From Verrucomicrobiota bacterium (GTDB lineage Bacteria > Verrucomicrobiota > Verrucomicrobiia > Limisphaerales > UBA11320): 64,000 nucleotides of DNA. Location: the NCBI GenBank assembly GCA_016199985.1, contig JACQFQ010000019.1, forward strand, positions 1 through 64,000, read 5' to 3'. Shown piece after piece: positions 39,007 through 49,500 of this stretch. A program made the position numbers and the translations under genes. The notes under the pieces are model-generated. The model saw only the letters and a program-made list of their open reading frames with translations. It was not told the origin of the DNA and ran no database searches. Positions within the stretch are counted from its first letter, which is position 1. Each line of letters opens with the position of its first letter.

Positions 39007-39586
39007 CCCGGTCGTAAGAGCGGAGCCCCAAATCCGGGCGCGACTCCATCGTCACCGTTAGGATGTGGGCGCCCAGGTTGCGCGCCAGACGCGCGGGAAC
39101 TGATTCCTCGAAGAACAGCCACACATGCGCTCCATTGCCAGAGCGCGATCGCTCGACCGCCACAGGGATTCCCATTCGGTCGCATGAATCAACAATCGCC
39201 TGCACATCCTGCCGCCAATTCTCCTTGTCCAGGTCGATGGCCAGAAACCAGCACGTCTCATCGAGGAGCATCGGGTATACGCCGGCCACGAAAGGCTGTC
39301 CCTTCGGATCCTTTCCGGAGAGGTGCCAGCGGATCACGTCGTCCGACACCGGCAGGAACCGTTGGTGGGGACAATCGCTGCATTTGATCTTGGGCTTTTC
39401 GCAGATTCCGCGAACCCATTCATTGGCGCAGGCGGACTGATAGCCCGCCCGCCCGGTCTTCCTGCTTTCGAACCGACGAGGATAAACGTCTTCTCGACCT
39501 CGAAAGAGCGAACGGAAAAGCCGAATCTTCGCCTCGGGAGGGGGATTCTGGTGGATCGCAGAGTCGAAAGACCCGTTTTGAAACAC
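38927..39586 (-). pseudogene. TOTE-like protein, N-terminal AEP-type primase part
   Basis: The first about 195 residues form an archaeo-eukaryotic-type primase domain: 'IRLFRSLFRGREDVYPRRF', cysteines in 'GICEKPKIKCSDCPHQRF', the metal-binding 'LAIDLDKENW' and 'SRSGNGAHVWLFFEE'. After 'LRSYDR' the frame is wrong. Removing one base from the C-run at 39007-39009 gives 'LFPNQDTLPKGG', the frame continued by the helicase part. TOTE proteins are predicted invader-targeting conflict proteins. Two lesions make this copy almost certainly inactive unless one or both are sequencing errors. Confidence 0.8.
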
Positions 39587-39890
39587 CTCCGATGCGCTTT
39601 CAATCAGGGCTGATGTTATTACGGGTCACACGCGGCCAGGTCGAGCAGGAACGGCAAGGCTGGGGCATTTGCGCACCTGGAAAGAGACCGCCAGATCCGA
39701 ACGATCGCCAACATGAGATCACCGGTCGCCGCGGCGAAGAAAGAAGTCCGGGCTTGAAGTTGTTCGATGCGTCAATCCGCCCCGTTGTATGATGAGGTTT
39801 TGACACCGTCCGGGAGGGCGGCAAGAATTCCTCAACAAGTCAGTAACTTTGCTTGCGAATGGCGCCGACAGCCTTCCCTAAGAAACAACG
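39587..39890. other. Gene-free interval
   Basis: This 304-bp stretch lies between the divergent TOTE-like remnant and the next rightward gene. No convincing coding, RNA or repeat signal was seen; it presumably holds both promoters. Confidence 0.4.
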
Positions 39891-41018
39891 ATGAGTGAGT
39901 ATCAATACTACGAGTTCCTGGCGTTGGATGGCCCCATATCCGATGAAGGTTTGCATTACGCGCGGGGCTGTTCCAGTCGCGCGACCGTGTCCCGCTTCCG
40001 ATGGCAAAACGTCTATCACTTCGGCGATTTCCACGGAAGTGCCGAGAAATTATTGACCTACTACGATGCACACCTTTACACCGCCAATTGGGGCACTGTC
40101 CGTCTGGGTTTGTCATTCCCTGAAGGGTGTCTCCCCCCGGAGGCCGTCCAACCCTATCTTCGCGGAGGCGAACGATACGAGGATACCTTGACCGTCAAGG
40201 AGGTCGGTAATCGGTGCATCTTCTGGTGGGAGCTCAACGAGGAAGGCGGATGGGGGCATACCGAAGGCGAGGGCCTACTGGACGAACTTGTCGGGCTGCG
40301 CGAAGAACTCATGGGTGGCGATTATCGAGCCCTGTTTCTCGGGTGGCTGGCCGGTTTTGACGCGGATGAATGGCGTGACTCCAAAGACAGGACCGTCGTG
40401 TTGCCACCGGTTCCAGCAGGACTCAATCGCCTCAGCCCGGCGCTGGTGGCACTGGTCCAGCATTTCCAGGTGGATCGCGACGCTCTCGCCGTTGCCGCTG
40501 AATTGACGGCCGATCGCCCCCCGACCTCCACGTCCATCGCCGCCGCGCTCGAAGGGCTTCCTGTGCCCCAAATGCAGTCGTTGCTTAAACGGGTGGCCGA
40601 GGGCGACGGAGCAATGGTCATGTCCGAGTTGAAGCGGTTGACCAAACAAGCCCCGACCACTCCGGTCGGTCCCGACATGAGTTGCACAGATTTTGCCGCC
40701 AGAATAGTTGACGCTCGCCAAGCACGGCGCATCCAAGAGGCTGAAGCGACGGCGGCAAAGACCAAAAAGGAGGCGGAGACGCGAAGACAACGCCTCGCGA
40801 CAGTCATGGAACGCGCCGATTCGATCTGGGCCGGTCTGGACCATCTAATGGATCTAAAAATCGCGTCAGCCTACGAGCAGGCGACCGCCCAGCTGCAGGA
40901 ATTGCGCGACGCTCACCAGGATGCCGGCGAACACTCCAAATTCCAGCGGAGGCTGACCATATTTCGAGAACAGTACGCGCGTCGCCCGGCGATGCTGCGC
41001 AGGATCGAGAAACTCTGA
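39891..41018 (+). CDS. Unrecognised protein, first of a gene pair
   Basis: 375 aa. The N-terminal 150 residues are rich in aromatic residues ('YQYYEFLALDGPISDEGLHY', 'WQNVYHFGDFHGSAEKLL', 'FDAHLY'-type turns). A helical middle follows, then a C-terminal coiled coil (residues 265-370, with long charged stretches). I do not recognise a named domain. The next gene starts 3-18 bp later, so the two are surely co-transcribed and probably act together. Confidence 0.65.
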   Translation: MSEYQYYEFLALDGPISDEGLHYARGCSSRATVSRFRWQNVYHFGDFHGSAEKLLTYYDAHLYTANWGTVRLGLSFPEGCLPPEAVQPYLRGGERYEDTLTVKEVGNRCIFWWELNEEGGWGHTEGEGLLDELVGLREELMGGDYRALFLGWLAGFDADEWRDSKDRTVVLPPVPAGLNRLSPALVALVQHFQVDRDALAVAAELTADRPPTSTSIAAALEGLPVPQMQSLLKRVAEGDGAMVMSELKRLTKQAPTTPVGPDMSCTDFAARIVDARQARRIQEAEATAAKTKKEAETRRQRLATVMERADSIWAGLDHLMDLKIASAYEQATAQLQELRDAHQDAGEHSKFQRRLTIFREQYARRPAMLRRIEKL

Positions 41019-41020
41019 CG

Positions 41021-41728
41021 GTGAGTACCCCGACCATGTCATCGAAGCCTCCTGCGATCGATCGTGACAAGCTGCGGGCGGCAATCCGCAAGCTCGGTAA
41101 CGAGTACGTTTTTTACATGCTGGATGACGCGATTGAGCTTCTGCCCCCCGCCAAGCTCCACAGAATCGTGAAGAAGTACCTCGACCTGAAGAGACTGTGC
41201 CCTGATGCGGAGAGGCCGACAAAGGCAAGCTTGCTCGCGGACGTGAAGGCGTTCGAGAAAGCCAGTCTCGCTGGCGAGTACTACCAGTCATTTGACGTCA
41301 ATTCGAAGAACTGCACGCAGCAGTCTACGGGGACGAGCGCATGGATTGCCCGGTTCCTACGGCTCTTGGATCGATGTGTCGCCAATTCAAGCAAGGGCGA
41401 TCCGGCAGAGGTGAGTGCGGCCATGGACACTCTCTTCGGACTTTTGAGCCGCATCGATGAGTGCCGCGACGACATTATTTTTTTTGCGGACGAGGGTGGC
41501 TCGTGGCAAGTCGGTGTGGATTGGGAGAGGGTGTTGCCGGCCTGGTTCAAGGTCCTCTCGGCCACAACGGAGCCGGAGGAGTTTGTCACGCGGGCCACGA
41601 GCTTGCTGTCGCGCCACTACCGCCATGGTCGAGACAAAATGCTGGTCATTGCGCGCCGGATAGGTACGCCGAAACAGCGCAAAGCGCTCGCCGAGTTCGA
41701 GCGTATTCACGCGTCCACCAAGGGATAG
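41021..41728 (+). CDS. Unrecognised helical protein, second of a gene pair
   Basis: 235 aa from the GTG at 41021; an ATG at 41036 is the alternative. It is wholly helical by appearance ('LRAAIRKLGNEYVFYMLDDA', 'LLSRIDECRDDIIFFADEGG', 'SLLSRHYRHGRDKMLVIAR'), with no recognised motif, signal peptide or membrane segment. It follows the previous gene directly and lies just inside the right repeat of the island. Confidence 0.6.
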   Translation: MSTPTMSSKPPAIDRDKLRAAIRKLGNEYVFYMLDDAIELLPPAKLHRIVKKYLDLKRLCPDAERPTKASLLADVKAFEKASLAGEYYQSFDVNSKNCTQQSTGTSAWIARFLRLLDRCVANSSKGDPAEVSAAMDTLFGLLSRIDECRDDIIFFADEGGSWQVGVDWERVLPAWFKVLSATTEPEEFVTRATSLLSRHYRHGRDKMLVIARRIGTPKQRKALAEFERIHASTKG

Positions 41729-42068
41729 TGGTGGACTGGCGATTGAGTTCGGAGCTCACTCATGCGATACACTTTGGCTCTCGGATGGGTCTCAGATCGC
41801 AAATCGGTCACGACCTGAACGTATCTGCAGAGTCGGCTGCGATTCTTCGTTGTGTATTCGGGGGATCCGGCGTGAAGTGCACTCCGAGCGTTGAATTGCC
41901 ATGAAATGAATTTAGGTTCCCGGCGAGGGTCGGTTCACAACCGTCGCCTCAGTAGGTAAAAGTTTTTCGAATGTCTTGCAGAAAAGGGGGTAGGACGATT
42001 TCTGACGATAGAAGCGGACTGAAGCAACCGAAGTGCCCAGATCCGACTACTCCTCCACTACTCGGACG

Positions 42069-42115
42069 TACTCCTTCACTGCCCCATCAAAACTTGGAGG
42101 CGAGGGTCGGAATCG
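42069..42115. repeat. Candidate attachment site, right copy, with tRNA 3'-end-like sequence
   Basis: This pairs with 35045-35091. In reverse complement it reads TTCGATT-CCGAC-CCTCGCC-T-CCA, which fits a T-loop, T-stem, acceptor strand, discriminator U and CCA of a tRNA (Cys- or Gly-like discriminator). The 5' T-stem strand and the rest of a tRNA are missing, so this is only an att-like fragment. Confidence 0.55.
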
Positions 42116-42428
42116 AACAGAAGAAGGAAGTTTTTCCGAAACTCACTACTCCGTTACTACCACCCCACCACCAGAGGCGAACAGCCTCATAACTAACGAA
42201 CGCCAATAGAATCAGGCGTTTTGGCGTCTCTGTCAAGCACTCGAAACTACGAACCCAACACCAATCAACTACTCACCAATTACTCATTCATCACTCGTTC
42301 ACTGGCACTTTCACTGGCACTTTTTTCGGCAAAAACGCCGTGTTTATTAGGGTAAAATGAAATCTGTTTTCACTGTGGGTTTGCTACCTCGATAGGCATC
42401 CGCCGATGAGGTTATCCGTTGTGTTCAT

Positions 42429-42625
42429 CCCGTCTGCACGCGCGCCTCTGGTTGCTCCGCGCAACATCGCGCCGGCGGTCGCAACATCTTTGCGCCCGCC
42501 GTCACTCAGTTGCTGATGCTCCGCTGCCCGGCGGCGCGGGTGCAGACGGGTGCGTTTCGTCAGGAGCGGGTCTGCTCTCCCGGTGCGGTGAAGAGAGCAG
42601 TCCCGCTCCTTCAGAACGAAACGCA
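42429..42625. other. Strongly structured leader: two long consecutive inverted repeats
   Basis: The first inverted repeat has 18-bp arms (42429-42446 and 42533-42550) that pair at 17 positions and enclose smaller hairpins. The second follows at once: 42551-42579 pairs with 42593-42625, about 27 bp with small bulges. It ends 5 bp before the RadC-like start. It could be a structured 5' UTR, a small RNA or a MITE-like repeat. Confidence 0.6.
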
Positions 42626-42629
42626 AAAC

Positions 42630-43175
42630 ATGAACACAACGGAAAACCTCATCTCCACTGGATGCACCGCAACCGCTCCGCAGCCCATCAATCAAATCAT
42701 CAAGCCGGTAAAATTCCCGGCTCAACCGCAGGAATGGAAAATCGTATCACTGCGGGAATGTCCCACGCCCGACACGATGCAACAGTGCGAAACACCGGAT
42801 CAGGCAGCCGCCTATTGGAAAGCGCATATCGCGACCCATCCCTACTTTAATTCTGAATGTGAATGTCTGGTGGTTTTCATCCTCAACACACGTCGGCGCA
42901 TCAAGGGTCACTATCTGGTGTCCATTGGAACGATGGATACAATTCTCTGTCATCCCAGGGAAGTCTTCCGTTTAGCAATAATGGCGAGTGCCGCTGCAAT
43001 CATCATCGCGCACAATCATCCGAGCGGTGAGCCGACACCATCCGAAGCGGACATCAAAATCACCCGTGACCTCATCCGAGCCGGTCAACTTCTCAAGATC
43101 GAAGTTCTCGACCACATTGTAATTGGAAATCCCAACCATTCATCGCTCCGCTCCTTGGGTTATTTTTACTCCTAG
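42630..43175 (+). CDS. RadC-like JAB-domain protein
   Basis: 181 aa from the ATG at 42630. The C-terminal 120 residues are a RadC/JAB metalloprotease-like domain: 'ECLVVFILNTRRRIKGHYL', 'IIIAHNHPSGEPTPSEADI' (the H-x-H...S...D metal-binding signature) and 'VLDHIVIGN'. The N-terminal helix-hairpin-helix of chromosomal RadC is missing, as usual in mobile-element copies. Such proteins are common beside relaxases and in genomic islands; their function is unsettled. The structured leader lies directly upstream. Confidence 0.88.
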   Translation: MNTTENLISTGCTATAPQPINQIIKPVKFPAQPQEWKIVSLRECPTPDTMQQCETPDQAAAYWKAHIATHPYFNSECECLVVFILNTRRRIKGHYLVSIGTMDTILCHPREVFRLAIMASAAAIIIAHNHPSGEPTPSEADIKITRDLIRAGQLLKIEVLDHIVIGNPNHSSLRSLGYFYS

Positions 43176-43257
43176 CCGATCACGGCTTTCCAAAAAATGG
43201 AGGCCACTGCTTGATCGAGCAGACTGGACGACCTTCATTCCGTCCTCGACAGATTTC

Positions 43258-43614
43258 TCATTCCTGGTCCTTTTGAGCGGGCTTCTCAACATCTTTGGTT
43301 TCCGTAACGACGATTTCGACAATCACTGGCTGACCTTCCGCGATGAGCTTTCGTTCACTGCCCGACAAAGCGGCGAGGAATGACAATTCCATTCGTTGCA
43401 TCGTCGTCTCAATTCGGCGCAAGGCGTTGCCGCGAATTGAAACCTCGTGCGTGGCGAAGACCAAGCGGAGGTGTTGCTGCTTTCCTTCGGTTTTGAGTTC
43501 GGCAAAAGCGAACTGGTCAAACGGGAGCAACAGACTCCGTTCAGCCGACAGTTCGATTTTGACGCCGTGAGCGTTCGGGTCGCTCGACCAACATTCGGGT
43601 GTTTTTGTGTTCAT
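43258..43614 (-). CDS. Small unrecognised protein after the relaxase
   Basis: 118 aa. The ATG lies inside the 3' end of the relaxase frame (74-bp overlap), suggesting translational coupling. The sequence ('RSLLLPFDQFAFAELKTEG', 'LRLVFATHEVSIRGNALRR') is beta-rich and has no family I recognise. Its position suggests it serves the mobilisation module. Confidence 0.55.
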   Translation of the reverse strand: MNTKTPECWSSDPNAHGVKIELSAERSLLLPFDQFAFAELKTEGKQQHLRLVFATHEVSIRGNALRRIETTMQRMELSFLAALSGSERKLIAEGQPVIVEIVVTETKDVEKPAQKDQE

Positions 43615-44947
43615 GCTTTTGTGTGGTTTTTAGGTGACGACGACGCGCCAGTTTCAGCCGACAAAATGTGTCGGCGGCGCGTTGTCCAAATCGGAGAAGA
43701 TGGCCGTGCAAGCGATCCCAAAGGCGCACGCCACGGCGAGGGACAAAACCGGCCGCCAACTCAATCGCCAACGGCCTGTGGCCGGAGCGAGTTACACTGT
43801 CGCGCAACTGCTCCTTGTCCGGGGTGAAGATGCGAATGCCACGCCGCCCGCGCGAAATGGTCACATACCATTGCTGCGCGTTCGTCGCGGCCTTGACTGT
43901 CGAGTCGGAGAACAGAACGTAATCCACCGTCTTGCCTTGTGACCCGTAGGACGTGACAGCGTAGCCGGGAAGGAACTCGCGGAAACTTTTGTCCAAGACC
44001 CGTCCATCGGTGAGTTCAACTCCACCATCGGGGCGAACTGACTTTGCGGTGACAAGCTCGCCATTCGTGACGCGACCACCCGAAGCCAGTTTGCGATTCG
44101 CTTTGAGATGAAGGCGGTCGCCTTCTGCAACCGAGATTTCGCGCGGGAGATAAACCGTGACGCGATCCAGGACTTTATTTGAAACGGTGATGAACTTCCC
44201 GCCGACCTCGACAAGCACGCTCGATTTCAAAATGCCCGCCAGCTTCCCTTTCGCGCCGGGTTCAGCTTCGCGCACCTTCTGATTGAAGACGACGACCGCA
44301 TCGGGCGGGTAGAATCGTGCATCCCGTTTCTGCGCGTTCGTCAGGTCGAGCTTGTCGAGCACCTGAACCGTCGCGTCGTTTACGCCAAGCAGCCCTTTGG
44401 ACTTGAGTGCATCGCGGACGTGCGAGTTGACCCGATGCACTTCACCCCACGTTTGAGAGACGACGACAGCCGAGGCATTCTGCTCCGCGAGCCGGAGATA
44501 TTCTTCTGCCAACTTGTCGGCCTGATCCCCCAAGCCGCACGCCACCACCGCACCCATCTTGTCCAGCCGTTCAAACGACTCGCTCAACTTGCCAACAGCC
44601 GCTGATTCGACGGCGTTCCGATACTGCTTGATGCGTGTGCGCTCATCGGCGTCTTTGCCAAGCGCCGGGTCTTGCCGACGAATCTTGTGAAGCTCCACCG
44701 GCTTGACGCCGGAGTGCCGCTCAATTGCCAGCAACGCATCCGAAGCCTCAACCGCTCCGTGCTGCCGCGTGTCGCCCGAAAGGATCAGCCGCGCATTCCG
44801 CTCGCGGACCAGTCGCATCAATTCGAGCATTTGCCGTCCGCCGATTTGCCCCGCCTCGTCCACCACCACGACCGCGCGTTCAGCCAGTTCGCGCTTGAGG
44901 ATGAAATTGGCGACCGTGGATGGTGACGGGAATCCCGCCTTTTCCAT
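43541..44947 (-). pseudogene. MobF relaxase-helicase, C-terminal helicase part (after nonsense codon)
   Basis: 468 codons in the same frame as the upstream part. They contain the Walker B 'VVVVDEAGQIGG', 'LILSGDTRQHGAVEA', 'KIRRQD' and later SF1 motifs ('GYAVTSYGSQGKTVDYVL', 'YVTISRGRRGIRIFT'). The first codon is an ATG directly after the TAA at 44948-44950, so reinitiation is conceivable, but this part lacks the Walker A loop. Confidence 0.85.
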
Positions 44948-46423
44948 TTAGACGACTTGCTGACGCTGCGGCGCGAGAACAACCACGCGCCGGCCAGATT
45001 GCTGAAGTTGTTCGACCAGCTCGCCCAGGACAAAGCTTTTTCCCGTGCCAGCGCCGCCACGAAACACGGACACTGTATTGATAGAGCAGAGCAAGGCATC
45101 GAGCGCCCCGCGTTGCTCATCGTCCAGTTTGGGATTTGCCGGACGCGGGTTCGCAACCAACGGCCAGGCATCGCCCACGCCTTCTTTTGCGGTCTGAACG
45201 ATTTCCCATTCGCGCAGCAGAACCTCGCGCAACGTGACCGCACCGGGACGTTCCTCGTCTCGTATGTAACCGCGACGCTGGGTGAAATCCTTGAGTTCGG
45301 AAACGGAAAAACCTTCGCCACGCGCCCGGCCCAACGCCTCCTGCCACAACTGACATTCGAGCACGACCGAGTTTCGATCAAACAAATGCTCCTCTGCCCA
45401 TTGAACGGCCTCGCTGACGGTGACAGCCTTTTTCTGATTCATGTCGTTGCTCGGACTTTTGGAAAGCTGGCGCAGCGCAGCGCGTTCAACGTCGCTTAAC
45501 TGTGCTTCCCACAACGTCAATAATTCCGCCCGGCTCAAATCCTTTTGCTTCCGGCTTCGCTCTGCCGTGGCGAGTTGAGCGCGCAAGGCTTGGAAGTTTG
45601 CACCGGCGAGTTCAGGTTTGTCCGCGAGTAGTTTGGCGAGGGCTTCGTCAATCTGCGTATGCCGCTTGGAAAACCGCTCGCTCAATTCTTCGGAGACGCC
45701 TTCGATTTCAAAGTCGCCTCGCACGCGATTGCGAATCCGGTAGCCGAAGCCCCGCAACTCGCGAGCGAGTTCGTGGTAATAGGCGTTCTCGGCAAACTTT
45801 CTGGCGCGCAGAAGTTCGTGATTCTGGAGCGCCTTCCAGCGATTCTCCACCGCGTCAAACGTCGCGTTGAAAACAATGCAGTGCGTGTGCAAGTGCGGAT
45901 CGAGCGTGCGCGACGTATCGTGCGTGAACAGGGCAGCAGCGAAGTTGCCGGTCAAACGGTCGCTCTGCGCCCCACCGACTCGCACGCGCGTTGCCGTGAA
46001 CGCTTCAAACTCCCGCAACGCCAACCGCACGGCGCGATTGTGCGCTTCAAGAATGCGTTCGTCTTTGCCCAGGAATCCCGCGATGGAAACCGACTTCGGC
46101 GGTGAGAAGGTGAAGTCGAAGAATATCCGCCGATTGGCCGCGTTATCTCCGCTTTCCGTCCGCGTTGTGTTCAACCGTTGCGTCAACGTCTCGCCGGAAG
46201 ACGGATGCTGATTCTCGCATAGCCGCAGAAATTCTTCGGCCCGGACTTTCCCGGCTAATCCAAGCCGTTCTGCGCCCAACCCCATCCATTCCCCGGCGAT
46301 GCGCTGGCCTTCATCGTAGTAGTCCCCAACCGCCAGGTGTTCCTCGAAGTATTCTTCTGCGTTCTTGAGGTTGTATTGCGTCTTTGCCGTGACCACACAT
46401 GGGACACTACACAAACCGTCCAC
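44948..46423 (-). pseudogene. MobF (TrwC/TraA-like) relaxase, N-terminal part
   Basis: 491 codons. The N-terminus ('YDEGQRIAGEWMGLGAERLGL') and the histidine triad ('LDPHLHTHCIVFN', near residue 175) mark a TrwC-type relaxase that nicks oriT and leads DNA transfer. 'FTFSPPKSVSIAGFLG' is also typical. The helicase Walker A ('GGAGTGKSF') comes near residue 468, then the frame stops at 'APQRQQVV'. A GTG at 46396 is a better start than 46423, because a palindromic repeat covers the earlier site. Confidence 0.9.
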
Positions 46424-46448
46424 GCGATTTGTGTATCAGATACATCTT
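46418..46448. repeat. 31-bp direct repeat, left copy, with TGTATC-A-GATACA palindrome
   Basis: This matches 53420-53450 at 25 of 31 positions without gaps. It begins with GTCCACG and contains a perfect TGTATC/GATACA palindrome. It lies at the relaxase promoter and flanks the helicase-nuclease gene on the left. Confidence 0.75.
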
Positions 46449-46528
46449 AAATGCAGTTGGGTAGTTTCTGTCTCTTCAATCGGAAACGACCTCACGCTTT
46501 CAGAGGCGAGACAAACGAGCGCAGCATT

Positions 46529-49500
46529 TTATCTGCATGCTGCATTTACAGCTTCAATCAGCTTTTTCTTCGCCTGCTGCGGGTTAACAAACCAGTCCGT
46601 TGACCAAATCCGATGAAGCTTCCATCCGCGTTCCATGAGAACTTTTTCTCGCAGCCGGTCGCGATCTCTGGCGGCACGGCTCGAATGATACGTCTTGCCG
46701 TCACACTCAACGCCGAGTGCGAAAAGGCCGGTGTGATGAGGATGTTTCACACCCAAATCAATGAAGTAGCCAGCCACTCCAACCTGACGTTCGATTAGAA
46801 AACCGGCTCGGCAAAGCACGGCTTCAACTTGAATCTCAAAAGGAGAGTCACTTTGTTTGCCAGTTGCTTCGCCACGGTCAGCCAGAACGCCGCTCTCGGC
46901 GTATTTCAGGAACAGATGAAAATCACGAACGCCCTGTCGTCGGCCATCAACAAGGATTTGGTCGCTCCGAATTGAGGAGAAGATTTCCATGCGCCATTTG
47001 GCTCGCGTGATGAGCACGTTGAATCGGCGCTCACCGCCTTCCCGGTTCAATGGGCCGAACCGCTGGGTCGGTGTTCCGCCGGGCGTGTGCGGGCCGTAGG
47101 TGCATGAGAGGATCATGATGTCGCGCTCGTCACCTTGAATGTTTTCCAGGTTGCGAACAAAGAGAGGTTCTTCGTTTTGTTCCGAAGCAAAGGCGGTCAT
47201 CGCAATATCAAAGCGCCGGTCGTCTTGCCGCATCTTCTCAAGCAAATCCATGACGCACTCCTGCTGATACATGTTCATGGTCACGACGCCGATGGTGAGT
47301 CGGTCTTTCGGAGGCTTTGCATACTCGCGGAGGACAAGCTCGCGGACGCGATTCGCAACCGCTTCTGCCTCCAAAGCGTTTATCACTTTACCAGTCGTGG
47401 TTGTGGCATTGGCAATGTGCGTGTAGCGAATACCGAGTTCAGGATGACTTCGGTGCGGGTGCGGAAAAAGAATCAGACGGTTGTCGTAGGAAAAGCTATT
47501 TGCAGGCGCGATGAGCGTTTCCTGACGACTGCGGTAGTGCCAAAGGAGCGGACAAGACAGGAGTGCCGCTACTGATGCATCGAGAATACTTTCGGATTTC
47601 CCGCCGTCAATTTCCTCCTCCTCTTCGGGAGATTCGTCTTCTTCTAGTGCCGACGTGAAGAAATCACTTGGCGGCATTTGCTTTTGATCACCGACAACAA
47701 CAAGTTGGCCACCTCGTGCAATAGCTCCCCAAGCGTCTTCGGGGTTGATTTGCGATGCTTCATCCATGATGACCAAATCAAAACTGATTGCTCCTGGAGC
47801 AAGGAACTGGGCAACCGCCAAAGGCGTCATCATCCAACACGGACACAAATCTTGCATCGCGCGACCGGCGCGATGAACCAACTTGCGAATCGGCAAGTGG
47901 CGACGTTGTTTGCCCATCTCGTGTTGCAGGAGGGCATACTCTGTGTGCTCGCCAGCCGTTTTGCCTTTCCAGCCTTCGGTCACATCCCCGTTCCCGATAC
48001 GAGTTTTGATGAATCTGCGATTTGTTTTCAGTTGCTTCTCGTCGTCGTCTTGGAACTTCTGGCGAAGCCGCTCGTGTTCGTTGGATTGGAAGTAGCGCAG
48101 TTCGTCGTCAGATTCCCAAACTGCTTTTGCTTGCTGATATGCGACCGCTCCACGAAAGGTGTCTATCAAAACATCCGTTGAAATCTTGGCATTTTCAGCG
48201 TGTTTGACGAGGTTGGTGAGGCCGAGCTTTTTCGCGACTTCCTGTTCGCGCAGAAATGCAGCGTAGTTCGGCAGGAGGGGAATCTTTGCCGTGAAGTCGC
48301 AACAATGCTGTTTCACTTCTCGGGGTGTGCCGTTTAGTGAAACAATGCCGAACGGTCCATAACCTGACACGCGGCCGAAGAATTCCAAAGCATCGTGCGT
48401 CTGCTTGATGGCCTTCTTCAAAGCGGCCAGCTTCGGTTCAATCCCAAGCAGAGTTTCACAACGCGAAGTCGTGTCCGTGGCGGCCAACCAATTTCCCATC
48501 GCAGGTGAAAGTCCACGAGCGACGGCAGCCCACTGGCGGTGGTTTTGAATTCTGGCGACTTCAAGGCGCGTAGCATCTACGCCGAGATGTTCTCGCCAGT
48601 TCTGTAAAGCCGCTTCCAATTCAATGGCGCGGTGCAGTCCCGCGGTCGCTTGAGCAAGATCGTGGACTGTAAAATCACTCGACTGGCTGTGCGATTCTAC
48701 AACTTCAAGCGCGCTAGTTGTCTTCGCGCTGCGATCAGCGATTTGAGACGACCACGCGACCAAAGGTATCGGCGATTGAGTGTCGTGCAACGGCAGGGCA
48801 AAACTGTCTTGGAGCTTTCGCACCCGACCCCGGAGGTCTTTCGCTCGGGAAACCAACTCTTGCCACCAATGCAGACGGTTGTCCGTTTCATCGGTTAGAA
48901 TCCAGTGCAGCAGAACACCGGAAGCTCCGTGTTGACGCACTGCATCAAGCCAATCAAGTGTCGTGGAGATTTGTTCCGACGAGAAGAGCGATGGTTCTTC
49001 GTGAAGAATTTCCCGCCAAGGAACAAATGCTTTGGTTGCCGACTCAATTTCGTGCGCGTCATCCAGTGACTCCCGGATTTCCAGAATGTTCAGATGGTTG
49101 TCAAACGTCCATTCGAGTGCCTGGGTGCGAGACGCAGCCGTTGCTCGATTGAGCATCGTCAGCTTGCTCTCAAACTCTGCGCCACTGACGTCACTCGAAA
49201 TCCAGGCCGGTATTTCTTGATTCAAGAAATCCTCTTTTAGACGGGTGACTTGCTGGCCGAAAATTTGCGTTGCGTGAATCAGCGGCAAATGTTTTTCCAC
49301 TTCTAACTTCCTGCCGATAATGGCGGCAACGAGTGCCGGTGCAATGTTGCGCTTGTTCAGTTCGGAAAGCCACGCAACATCTTCGCCGAGAGCTTCAACA
49401 TTGAGACTCGCCGCCACAACTGGATCAGCAATGTCGGAATGCTTACGGAGTGCCAGAGCCAACTGGTGAAGTTGTTCCAGTTGCCCGATGCGACCGGCAA

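Noticed and set aside
39000..39015. Programmed ribosomal frameshift in the TOTE-like gene
   Set aside because: There is no slippery heptamer or downstream structure that stands out, and a nonsense codon further on makes simple decay likelier.
42086..42120. Complete tRNA gene
   Set aside because: Only the T-loop to CCA end is present; the 5' T-stem and all other arms are missing.
42429..42625. Retron non-coding RNA
   Set aside because: There is no reverse transcriptase gene nearby and no recognisable a1/a2 layout; the structure lies against a RadC-like gene.
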